A stretch of 64,000 bases of DNA from Pampus argenteus. Its lineage: Eukaryota; Chordata; Actinopteri; Scombriformes; Stromateidae. The stretch's first letter is position 1, and each line of letters opens with the position of its first letter. Under the pieces are notes generated by a model that searched no databases, was not told the origin of the DNA, and saw only the letters and a program-made list of their open reading frames with translations. The position numbers and the translations under genes were made by a program. The DNA lies in the NCBI GenBank assembly GCA_036937835.1, contig CM072877.1:15058001-15122000 (forward strand). The letters run 5' to 3'. Of the stretch, positions 39,108-49,657 are shown one piece after another.

Positions 39108-39322
39108 AGATAAGTCAATGCATTAAAGTCTCAATTCATGTTTAACAAGGAAATACAAATTTCTTAAAGTTACTGGAATATAGTAAATGAAGTAATTAAA
39201 AACACATAATATAGAAGGTTATAAAGACCATTCAAAGAAGACTGATAAGTTAATTTATAGTTTCTATATTAAATCAAGAAATATTTACACTGTTGTAGAT
39301 GCATTATAATAATCTAGAGGTG

Positions 39323-39747
39323 TCAATCTGTCTTCTTATCTGCTGCTATAGTAGATCCATTGGCAGTGGCCTCACCATTGGTTTCAGGCTGAAAGACATG
39401 AATAAGTAAAAATAATAAAAAACGGCATAATTAGCAACATACAATCATTAAACACAAAAGCTTAATAATGATTAGGAATGTCATCTGCAGAATTAATTTA
39501 TGCAGCAAAAAGAATGAATGGAAGAAAAAGATTATTACAATGACTTGATAATTATTCATTATCTTACCTTGTTTGTCCCATTACACTTTTCACTAACTTT
39601 TTGGTCACTAGTGCCAGACTCCTGGACCGCCTTTTTGGTCCAGAATGTATTAATGATGGGTGAAAACAAAGGATAGAGGAAAGGCTCCAGGAACCTCTTG
39701 TAGACCCACAACAGGACAGGAATCACAATACAGGGAATGCACACCAT
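39323..39747 (-). CDS. C18orf32: UPF0729 protein C18orf32 homologue, 81 aa
   Basis: Small membrane-associated protein of uncertain role, reported in mammals at ER and lipid-droplet membranes. Two coding exons: 39568-39747 (60 codons) and 39323-39388 (21 codons plus stop), joined in phase 0 by a GTAAGA donor and a TTTCAG acceptor. The first half (MVCIPCIVIPVLLWVYK, then FLEPFLYPLFSP) is almost identical to the human protein and forms a hydrophobic hairpin-like segment at residues 1-34. The tail is polar, ends DKKTD (human DKKKD) and is poorly conserved, as usual for this family. It lies next to DYM on the same strand, as I recall in human, but its upstream neighbour here is RAD1 rather than RPL17. 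Confidence 0.93.
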
Positions 39748-39783
39748 GACTGTAGCTCACACAGGCCGCCCAAAATGAAGAAC

Positions 39784-40679
39784 CTGCAGCACACAAAAGG
39801 GGACACAGGTTGTAAAAAAAAAAATAATGTGTCTTCATATCATTGACAACAAGGGGTGTGACAGCATCCAAGAAGGACAAGTTATACAGGTTGCTAAACT
39901 AGAAATCAAGTCTGAACAATTTTAAAAGCCCTCTGTTCTCCTAAACCTACAGAGGGTTGAATACAACATAATGAACACATGAACAATCCCAATAGATTCT
40001 ATATAAGTGCCTTACAACTCCAAAAGTATGTTTTCCTGACAAATTATAGTGATACTGCTTGAGGAAAAACTGGACGAAGACTGGAGTGTTGCTAAATGCT
40101 TTGAAGGGCATTACAAGGTGGTTGCTATGGATTTTTTTTCAGGGGTGTTTTTGCTAGGTGGTCTCTAAGAGCTGTGCACACAAACGTTTCATGACTGTGG
40201 TCCATGCATGAATGTTTCAGCATTAGACAGTTAAAGGGTGGGTTCACAGTTTTTCCAAGTGAACAGTCAGGTGCCCATATGAATACTGTAAGAGAATAGC
40301 GAGTATACAAATAAACAGTGATTATGGAAAGAAACACCTGTCAATATTCATATGTGGGTACATGAGTGGTTTAAACCCCCCGTCAACACGTCCTTTAAAC
40401 AAATGTCAAAATATCGTGGAAAAAACAGAGGAAACATTGTGGTTTCAACTATCCTGATCAACCTTATTTGTCGGTTTCTTGTGGTTCTTTTGAGGAACAT
40501 TTTGTGTGCTATTAACTTGTCTTTTTACTAATCAGCTACACTATCGTCAGTACGTCATGAGACGGACTGTAAGCTAACGCTAGCTTCCTGCTAACACTCG
40601 GATGGTGAAAGTAAACAGGTATTAAGAATTGTAACTAACCTGTTGGCTAAACAACAACAACAACAAACTGAGTGATGTT
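39784..40679 (-). other. C18orf32 intron 1
   Basis: Intron in the 5' UTR. It contains a partial copy (40230-40345) of the repeat found complete in BRIX1 intron 1. Otherwise nothing is seen. Confidence 0.5.
40230..40345. repeat. Partial copy of TIR element
   Basis: Opens with GTTAAAGGGTGGGTTCACAG and continues GTGAACAGTCAGGTGCCC, matching the left end of the 46957-47329 element. Confidence 0.65.
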
Positions 40680-40685
40680 TCTCAC

Positions 40686-40800
40686 CTCTGTGGATCACAA
40701 AATAAACCGTGTTGTCAAAGTACTGTCACGTTTCACAGTATATAATCGTGTCTGTGTTTTGGACGAAATTTCTGGATCGCGAGTTTATTTGACATGCGCA
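40686..40800 (-). other. C18orf32: C18orf32 non-coding first exon
   Basis: A strong donor (GAG then GTGAGA, minus strand) at 40680-40686 in a CpG-containing stretch. The partner acceptor is probably TGCTGCAG at 39784-39791, making a short 5' leader before the ATG at 39747. The upstream boundary is a guess. An alternative donor, CAG then GTTAGT, lies near 40640. Confidence 0.5.
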
Positions 40801-40870
40801 CACTGTACTTCCGTAGAAGAAGAGAGAAGCGGAAGTTGTTACACGCCGACCGGGCGCCTTTCTTCAAAAC
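40780..40870. promoter_or_regulatory. Bidirectional promoter C18orf32 / RAD1
   Basis: About 100 bp between inferred divergent first exons. It carries two oppositely oriented ETS/GABP-type sites, ACTTCCG (40807-40813) and CGGAAGT (40830-40836), and an NRF1-like TGCGCA near 40794. There is no TATA box. This fits a housekeeping divergent promoter; activity is inferred. Confidence 0.6.
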
Positions 40871-41294
40871 ATAACCCTACGCATTTCTGAAGTGTAACTT
40901 TGTAAGTGACTAACACTTCCTCACAGTTACCAGTAGGAATTGTTTTTAAGTGTATTCACCTGGGACATTAGGTAGTACAATATATTGCACTAAAAGTAGC
41001 TACAGTTAGCTATTTACGTTGTTTTATCTCGTTGTTTATGTTACCCGCTGCCATGTAGCCTAGCGTCAATATCAGACAACAAAATGGGTGTATTTGATAG
41101 TTTACATTAACTTTTCCTGCTATATTGGAATATCAAAAACGATGCAATCTACAATAAAATATATCTAAGTTTCGGTCTTTCATTTGGCTGCTATTTAGAT
41201 TATAATTGCTACAACTTTATGCTTTTGTTGATAGTTTCTACCTTCCTGAAAAAGGTGTGTGTGTCTGTCTGTCTGTCTACATTTCAGGGTGACA

Positions 41295-43635
41295 ATGCCT
41301 CTATCAACGCAGTCTCAGGCCGAAGATGAACAATACGTGTTAGTGGCCAGTTTGGATAATGCTCGCAATCTGTCCAACATCCTGAAAGCGATCACCTTCA
41401 AGGACCATGCCATCTTCAGCGCTACACCCAACGGCCTGAAGGTCACTGTGGAGGAATCCAAATGTCTTCAAGCCAACGCCTTCATCCAGGTGTGTTTCGC
41501 TATACATTCATAATAAACTTTTTTTATTTGGCGTAAACACATATGAAATGACCTAGCTGTATGCAATAGAGATACTTGGAAATAACAGATTTGGCTTTTA
41601 TATTCCAGGCTGAGATCTTCCAGGAGTTCACCATTAAGGAAGACTTGGTGGGCTTTCAGGTCAACCTCACTGTTCTGCTGGACTGCCTCAATATATTTGG
41701 AGGGAGCACAGTGCCAGGTAAAGAAACAGGAAACCAAATTGGAATCAGCTAATGGTGTAGTAGGATAAAATAGAAACTATTATTTAAACCAGATCTTATA
41801 TCTTATTCCATTTCAACACAGTTTACCATTGCATTTTTGGATCATGAGTGTACTTCATCTTTGTTTCATTATCCCCCTCATGTGATGTTGCAGGAGTATC
41901 GACAGCATTGCGGATGTGCTACAGGGGATACGGTTACCCTCTGACTCTGTTCCTGGAGGAGGGCGGTGTGGTGACAGTTTGCAAGATCAATACACAAGAA
42001 CCAGAAGAGCCGATTGACTTTGAGTTCTGCAGCACCAACGTTACAAACAAGGTGAACTCTCGCTATTTCATTATAAACAAACAGATATACTCTACTACTA
42101 CATTAATTTGGAAGAATAACAGAAGCAAAAAATAATATATCAGTAAACCAATCTCTTAGAGACTACACATAAACAAAAATAAAAATACACCTTTTCTAAT
42201 ATTTACTCACTGTATCTTTGGCTCCTTTCAAAGGCGATCCTGCTGTCAGAGAGTCTGAAGGAAGCGTTTTCTGAACTGGACATGACCAGCGAGGTGCTAC
42301 AGATCACCATGTCCCCTAGCCAGCCGTACTTTCGGTATGTTGTTAACACTATTTAAACTGAAGTATTTTGTTTACATCGGTTACCATCAGATACTCATAT
42401 CTAATTAGAGTCTTGCATCTACATGATTGTGACTATTACAACTGTCTGTTATTGGTATTCCTAATAATCTATACTATGTTAGGTTCACATAGTACTACTA
42501 CTGATACTACCACTACTATCTAAACAATTTCAGTATCGTTTCTTAGGTACATTTATCTTATGGTTATATTATAAATAATGTTTAAAATACATTTAACCTT
42601 TTTCAACCTTTTGAAGAAAGCGTGAAAACGATTTCTTTAGTCTCTTTTATTATGCTGACTGAATTAAACTAACATGTTCTTTGATATGTTCTTCTCTTGA
42701 GGTTGTCTACATTTGGGAACTCTGGAAATGCACATTACGATTATCCCAAAGACTCAGACATGATGGAGTTGTTCCGTTGCACCAAGACACAAACCAACAG
42801 GTAAGCACAAAGTCACGGAGAGCACAGTACATTGTTAAGACTATGGTGGAGCAGTATAGAAACGCCTAATGAGAGGTAGGACCTTATAAAATTGTGTAAT
42901 TAATCCTCCTGAGCATTATGCCATACAGAGAATATTGGATCATTCTAAAAGACATTTGAAGGTTTTCAGATCAAGATTCCATGAATCCTGATTGAATTTG
43001 GAAAATGAGCACCTTATATTGACATGACATGTTCTAAACACGTGCTCATCCTATTGATGGTCTTCAACCTTCCTTGTTAAAGCTCCTTCACACACACGGG
43101 TTCAACAAGTGTTTTCACTTAATCTGTCTAATTAGACTCTCCTTAGTACTGTGTGGGTGTACAGATTAGATTAGCTTTATCCAACCAGTATAGAAATCTA
43201 ATCGGCCAGAATAATTGACATACGAGTGTAGGGCCTTTTAAATTATTTCACACGCTTTGCATGGCCCTATTTGGATTTAAAGCTGACATGCTGCTTTTTT
43301 CACAGCAGACATTTGATTTGTCAAAGCAGGAAAAGCACTAGTGTTAATGAAAACATTGATTGCTTTGTTCCATTCAAATGTCTCAGTAAGCTGTACATTT
43401 TTGTTTCTTCCCTAACATGTCCATATTCTGCGCTGTCCTCTCTGTTCACTGTAACAGGTATAAGATGTCCTTGCTGAAGCCGTCCACTAAGGCCCTGGCT
43501 TTGTCCTGTAAAGTCTCTGTGAGGACAGACAGCAGAGGTTTCCTCTCTCTGCAGTACCTGGTCAGGAATGACGATGGACAGATCTGCTTTGTAGAATATT
43601 ATTGTTGTCCCGACGAGGAGGTGGAGGAGGAGTGA
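41295..43635 (+). CDS. RAD1: Cell cycle checkpoint protein RAD1, 279 aa
   Basis: Subunit of the nuclear 9-1-1 (RAD9-RAD1-HUS1) PCNA-like clamp that is loaded at DNA damage and helps activate ATR. Six coding exons: 41295-41489, 41609-41717, 41894-42051, 42234-42334, 42702-42800, 43458-43635. The total is 840 nt including the stop. All borders are GT-AG and the phases agree. Diagnostic blocks are QYVLVASLDNARNLSNILKA, FLEEGGVVTVCKINTQEPEE, KPSTKALALSCKVSVRTD and GQICFVEYYCCPDEEV. The human protein is 282 aa, so this is full length with a slightly shorter tail. The ATG follows an acceptor at 41286-41287, so a non-coding first exon is expected near 40870-40905, with a possible donor GTAAGT at 40902. 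Transcription diverges from C18orf32 and converges on BRIX1. Confidence 0.96.
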
Positions 43636-44428
43636 TTACACTCTTTTTAAACTGGCTTTCTGATAAGCACATTATCATCAGTGGTGGCGAGTCACTTTGA
43701 ATTAGCGGAAGTATGTCTGAGGAGGCAGTACAGCCTTGAGGAGCGCACACTGGACTAAAGTGAATGTTTAGTGGGCACAGTGGTTTATGGACAGATGGGA
43801 AAAGTTGAATTGTGATAACAATATCAACTGGTTGTTCATTTCCTAAACATTCAGATTGAAGTAGCACTTTGACTTATGGGAAGATGGTCTTAGTCAGACC
43901 ACTATCTTACTGAGATCATATCTGCTTTTAGAAATATGGAAAATGACTTGGTTGCAGTTAAAGAATTGCATTTTAGTTGCACTAGAGTCCCGGCTCTTTT
44001 GACACAGAAAGCACTCTACATGTCTTGGAACAAATCTGTCATCCAGGAGTATTTTCAGTCAAACACCAACCATCACCTAAAGCTCCGATAGCAGAGCACT
44101 TACTTATTAGGGTGTTACGACAGACTACATCTGACCATTCCCTGTTTTTAAACCCAGTGTATGCAGGGATGAGCAGAGCTGGACAACAGTCTTTAATTTT
44201 TACTGCTTGTGATTGTTACTTTTGATTATTATGAGGGCAATGTTATATTTTATCCACTCAGTGTTTCCGAAGCCCTTCTTGATGCAGCTAGCTGGTTTTA
44301 TGAGATGCTGCTGATGAAATAGTGTCTAACATCATCTCTAAAACATTAGATGCTTCAGCATGTTTTCTTCCTTCACATCACACCATTTGTTGTAAAACCA
44401 CATTGGATGATACTGTAAGTTGGATTGT
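43636..44428 (+). other. RAD1: RAD1 3' UTR
   Basis: About 0.8 kb from the stop codon to the poly(A) signal, with no other gene. The end overlaps the inferred BRIX1 3' end. Confidence 0.6.
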
Positions 44429-44434
44429 TTTATT
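44429..44434 (-). terminator. BRIX1: BRIX1 poly(A) signal
   Basis: AATAAA on the minus strand, about 330 nt after the BRIX1 stop. It lies inside the RAD1 3' UTR, so the two convergent transcripts would overlap. Confidence 0.55.
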
Positions 44435-44450
44435 TGCATGAGAGAAAAAA

Positions 44451-44456
44451 ATTAAA
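44451..44456 (+). terminator. RAD1: RAD1 poly(A) signal
   Basis: ATTAAA on the plus strand, followed by T-rich sequence (44469-44486) resembling a downstream element. Confidence 0.6.
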
Positions 44457-44760
44457 GTCACATTCAAACATTTTTTTCTTTTTTTATAATGATGCTATAT
44501 TTGCTTTTATCAAAAAGGAAAGCTGATACTTTGATTACCAGTTACAATATGTTTGTGAATCCACAAACTACAGCAACAGACACTCAACAACATTTGTAAG
44601 TAAAGGATTTTCTCTGACTGACATTTGATAATTCAAAGTTGCAAAGTCTTATGACTAAAGCAGCTCTGAATATTAAACCTCAGACTTGACTGCACTGGCA
44701 CATTACTGCATTTTCTTAATAGCAGTGAGTTGTTAATTCAGCTTGTTCCAGTCCATCCAG

Positions 44761-47722
44761 TTACCTGCGTGCCATTCTTTGTCTTTTGAAAGCTTTGTGT
44801 TTGTTCTTCTTCACCATTTTTGGCTGAGGTGGTTCTGTCTCGATGTGAACAGGGTTCTCCTCAGCTGGTGTCAGGAAGACATCAGCCGTCACATCTCTGT
44901 CTAAATCCTCCTTTGCTTCATTCCTCTTCATTTTCTGCATCTCCTTCACCATCTGCTTTTCACGCACCCGGGCTGCCGCTGCAAGTCGAATCTCTCGCCG
45001 GTGCTGCATGTGTGTTAAGAGACAGCAATGAGTGACACGATCAGACAATATAAGATCAGGTATGATTTTGTAGCAAGTGTGCTTAATACAATCAATAATA
45101 TAGCTACATTAAACTAAGACAAAATAACTTTTGAACATCAAAGTGTATTATGTCTGAAAATGAATTTTTACCATGTTAGGAGACTGGAAAAAGGGGTTCT
45201 CAAAGAGTGTTGGCCCACCAAAGCTCCCCTGAAAGATCTTTATGAGGTTGAGAACAAAGCGAGGTCCGATCTCCACTAGAGAGGCATCCTCCTCGATTAT
45301 CTGAACGTATAGATATATAGCACAGAGAGATTATGGCAACATTACAAATAGAAAGGGGGGAAAAGTCCCTGAGCATCACAAGCTCCACAACAAACGATTT
45401 TTATACTCAGTATACTAATCCAAGCCTAGAACGACAAGTAGGGAAATATTACCTGGTAGTTTCTGAACCATATCCTGTTGTCTGCGATGCTGAATGTGAT
45501 GACGTGGTCCACAAAAGGCTGACTCTTCGGGTGGTAGCGTGGAGTGGAAAATGTCTGACAGAAAAACATTGCAAGTAAAAAAAGATATACAACGTGTCAG
45601 CTTTAAAACAAAATACAGCTTGCTTATGCTTACATTCACTCCTATCTAACCAATGATTAGTACTGAACATTCAAATTCAATAACATTGATCAGCTCTACA
45701 GTTGGACAGAAGGTGTTCTTTGCTAAGCTATAACAAAATGTACTAGCAGCATAAATGTGAGCATCCTTTGACAAGCATCTAGTTTTTCTATTGGAAACAG
45801 ACCTGGATGAAAAGCTCCTTCAGTAATGCATAATGGGGCTCCTTGTCAAATTTCTGTAGGAGGAAACAAAATAAAGCGTTAAGTTCTTGTTTTGGTTTTC
45901 ACAAATTCTTTCTTTCATTCATTGATTAATCAGCTGTCAATACATGTAATTGCAAATTCTAGTAAATAGTTTCAAAGCAGCTGGGGGATATAGGATCAAG
46001 GACTATAAATCATGTATTGGAGTGAAAATAGTGTGCAGGTTTTTGTGACTTGAATAATTTTGTCTCTGTCACACAATCCATGAAAACAGCATCCCATTAA
46101 CAATGGAGTGCTACTCACAGGATCAAATGACAGCAGCGGTCTGGATCCTTTGAGGCAGTTTCCTGTCATCTTGAGCTCAGCCAGTGTATGAACTGTGGAG
46201 GCAGGTGAAAAAGTAAATCAGTTCTTGTAGCATAAGACAAGTGTAGCCTGCTTTCAGTTCAGGACTATCAGAAAGGAATAACTCACTGTTCTGAACCAGA
46301 AACTTTGCAGACGGTCCATGAGGGCTGTTTGAAATCCTGTAAGACAAGAACATTTGTGAATTTACTTTAAATTTGTTCTGCAATGCTGATAAAGTTTAGC
46401 TATAACATAATACAGATCAAATACTCACCACATATAGAGGTCCTGCTTCTTCTTGGCCTCAAAGAAGAGACACTTGTTGCAGTTTTTAATTTCGCACACC
46501 TGTAAAATGAGGCTGATCTTTAGCTCTGCTGTAGTACGTGTTAGAATATAAAGAGTTTGTCCACATTTTAAGTAACATTCACTCACCTCATTTACAACAA
46601 ACAGCTTGTCTTTTCTGTCCATTTTTGTATCTATCAGGCAGAAAATGTTCGTGATATTATTAAAGTGAAATAGGAAATAGTGACATCCACGTATCAGAAT
46701 GCATAACGTGATATTGATCAGATAGTTGTATGAAAGACATGCTGCATATGAATATTAGGTGACACTAACCTGCTTTTGCATGAGGCATCAAAGTCCTCAG
46801 GTCCTGCATCAAGTGTCTTGTTCTGAAATTGATGCCTCTTGAGGAGAAAATAAGAACCCTTTCCTTGTTGGTCCATTTGCCCTGTTGGAGAGAGATTTGT
46901 TTGTTTGTTACTCTGTGCTGTTCATCCAGGTGATATATGCTGTTCTCATATCTTATGTTAAAGGATAGGTTCACAATTTTTCAGGTCTGTCTTAAAACAA
47001 CAGTCATGTGCCAATATGAACACTGAAAGAGGTTTTCCTCACAGTTTTCTAAAAATAAAAAAAAGGACTCAAGCCAATTAATCAATTATCAAAATAGCTG
47101 GTGATTAATTTAACAGTTGACCAGCTCTAGTGTCAACCGAATCATGTTGTGCAAAATGTGTTTAAACGTTTATCAAGTGGATATTTGCCACATTTACAGA
47201 CTTTTAGCAGGTATCTAATGGTCAGTATGAACAGGAGTAAAGATTATGGCAAGAAAACCCTGTTTTCTATTGTTCATTTTGACTGTTGTTTTAAATCAGA
47301 TTTGAAACACGGTGGACCTTTCCTTTAACCATGCTAGCCAGCGGTGTACATGCTGGATCAACGCGTACTCATTGAGTATAATTTTGGATTTAACGGCTCT
47401 CTTTCTGCCAAGTTGCACATTATATTTTACTCGTAATTGTGTTTCTTATAGTAACCTACTTAGCAACCATTTTAATGGTACGATAAATAACTTTTTAATA
47501 CAATTTGCCCCCAGTTTAACGCTAACGCTAAACAGCTAGCAACTGCATTGATAAACAAGCCCGAGCACTTACCTGTGACACCGGTGCTGGGACTGTGATT
47601 TCATTTTTCTTCTCCTGCTCAGTTTCACTCGGTGGCTCACCTCTGTCTGCTACAATTTTTACTTTCTTTGCCTTTTTTCCAATGGGACCCTGTCCTCCAC
47701 GTTTTCTCTTGTGTGTCGACAT
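44761..47722 (-). CDS. BRIX1: Ribosome biogenesis protein BRX1 homologue, 341 aa
   Basis: Nucleolar Brix-domain protein required for 60S subunit assembly. Ten exons: 47573-47722, 46770-46881, 46587-46630, 46429-46499, 46287-46336, 46119-46192, 45803-45853, 45453-45554, 45172-45300, 44761-45003. Lengths sum to 1026 nt with consistent phases. A basic N-terminal tail (residues 1-20, KRKRGG) resembles a nuclear signal. The Brix domain spans about residues 51-260, with the blocks RVLIFSSRGINFRTRHLMQD, LFFEAKKKQDLYMW, SNSPHGPSAKFLVQN and IEEDASLVEIGPRFVLNLIK, plus GSFGGPTLFENP. The C terminus is Lys/Arg-rich. The human protein is 353 aa. I chose the ATG at 47722 by alignment; an in-frame ATG 123 nt upstream is discussed in the findings. 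Confidence 0.96.
46957..47329. mobile_element. Long-TIR nonautonomous element in BRIX1 intron 1
   Basis: The left end, GTTAAAGGATAGGTTCACAA followed by TTAAAACAACAGTCATGTG, is the inverted counterpart of the right end, TTGACTGTTGTTTTAAATC then GGTGGACCTTTCCTTTAAC. The terminal inverted repeats are about 80-90 bp. There is no coding capacity. A partial copy is at 40230-40345. The superfamily is not assignable by eye. Confidence 0.75.
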
Positions 47723-49293
47723 GTTTCTTTTTTCGGACGCCGCCACAAGTCTCGCGTAACCAAAGACTGAAACAACACATGTGCGAATGCGACGTGGGGA
47801 GAGCGCCCCCGATGGCGCGGAGGTGGTACTGCAGAAACTAGACATTTAATAATACACAATGAAGTACAACTTTTACTTTCTACTTTTAGTCGGTTTAAAC
47901 GCAGATTTTAGACCTTTCTTCAGAAATGTTTGACTTGACTTGAATCGACTATATTTGAAGGGATTCAAATGTCCCATATAATAGGTATAAAATGTCATCT
48001 AGTGTCATCAGAGCCATTTGCCTGGATTTTCAAAAGACTGAGGCCATTTGTTTGTTTAGCAAAAAACAAGGGGAAAAAATCTCTTCATGGTTTTTTTAAT
48101 CATTATTTGGATATTTTCTATGTTGTCATCTACCTGTTCAATTATACTTTCTATAATTTTTATTTCCTAACATAAAAAAAAAATGTAAAAAAAATAAAAT
48201 CCTGGCAGAGAAATAGTGAAGCCTTTATTTATTATTATATTTTATTGACCCAAAATATTTACTTCCTCTGATGTGAATGTACAAAAGACTGAATGTTTAA
48301 TAGTCCTGAGGATGTGGTCTGTGGAAGTTGCAAGTTTCCTTGTCATCACTAGAGTGCATCATGGGATCGCTGATGGCTGTAAACTGTTATATGTGACACT
48401 TTACTCAATGTACAATCACAGATTTATTATAACAGTTTTAAATAAACAGAGAGCTGTGGTAGCCAGTGTGCTACTATCATTGGTTTGGCTGGCTGGAGAT
48501 TTGTGAAATAATGAGTGATCTAAAAATAGGCTAGACCTAACTATAAATTAAAGTGATGTGGAAACCTGAAGCCTTAAGTGCACATATACTAAGAATGGAC
48601 TTTTCAGGGAAGTAGGAGATATCTGTTGTCCAGCAGTTAAACTATTGCAATGAAAAATATTTGCATATTTATACAATATGAATTTGGAAGGAGATGGAGT
48701 AGATGTAATTTTAAAGATTTAAAGGTGAAATAATTGTGAAATAACCATATCAAACACAGATTATTATTATACTCTACTCTATATAGTGAGTGTTGGTGAC
48801 CTTTTACATAAACATCATCTCTGCTCTTCTAATTGAATTGAGGAAAACATATATGTGGTTGTGTTGCAAGAAAACTGAAAACATAGTAGAGCTTAATAAT
48901 CATTTCAAGCTGTAGACGGCAGCAATACGCAGTTATAGCTTCAAGTCTGCCGAAGTTATGATGCAAAAGAAGACGAATTCTCGCGAGACTTTAGCAGTAC
49001 CGGACAATCCATTGCTTAACGGCCATACAGTCATGCTTAACGGTCGTAGAATTACATCCTGTTTATAAACGATTTGTCAGAACATTGAACAGATTTAAAT
49101 ATGTAAAAGCCCAAACATTACAATGTCGCTGCCATCACCTGTGAAGTTTCGATTATTTTTGGAGATAAAATAGAGATGCTTAGCATGGTGCAGTTAGCCA
49201 AATGCTAAAGCTAGCCTAGTTTGGGACAACGTTTTTCCAACTTTTAGTGAGTATTTATCCCAGTTTCAAGTTTCTTTTATTAGTTAGTTAACA
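47723..49293. other. BRIX1 / DNAJC21 divergent intergenic region
   Basis: The BRIX1 side is GC-rich (47740-47830) and includes a half TCTCGCG motif at 47750-47756. The middle is AT-rich, and the DNAJC21 side has a full TCTCGCGAGA element. No gene or clear repeat is seen between 47880 and 48900. Confidence 0.7.
48979..48988. promoter_or_regulatory. TCTCGCGAGA promoter element of DNAJC21
   Basis: Perfect 10-bp palindrome 306 bp upstream of the DNAJC21 ATG. This motif is a known activating element of CpG-type vertebrate promoters (bound by BANP; previously linked to Kaiso). It probably marks the DNAJC21 transcription start region. Confidence 0.75.
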
Positions 49294-49626
49294 ATGAAGT
49301 GTCATTATGAAGTCCTGGGAGTGAAACGAGATGCAGGAGACGACGAGTTGAAGAAAGCATATCGTAAATTAGCACTGAAATGGCATCCAGGTAAGTGGTG
49401 GCAATAGGTAGGAGAGTAGTATCACTAAACACCCGAATAAAGGTATATAACATGTAATATATCAGTTAAAATATAACTCGCATCTTTATAGCTTAATTAA
49501 ATAGAGGCACCACAACCAAAAGTGACATTATTGATAATAATAATAATGGTGTTCATATAATTTACTTCTTACTACATTAACATTGGTTGTTTTGCTGCTG
49601 CTACACTGTAATTTGGGATTAATAAA

Positions 49627-49657
<31 letters not shown>

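Noticed and set aside
39723..40800. A snoRNA or RPL17 next to C18orf32
   Set aside because: In human the neighbour RPL17 hosts snoRNAs. Here I saw no RPL17 exon and no convincing C/D box pair between C18orf32 and RAD1.
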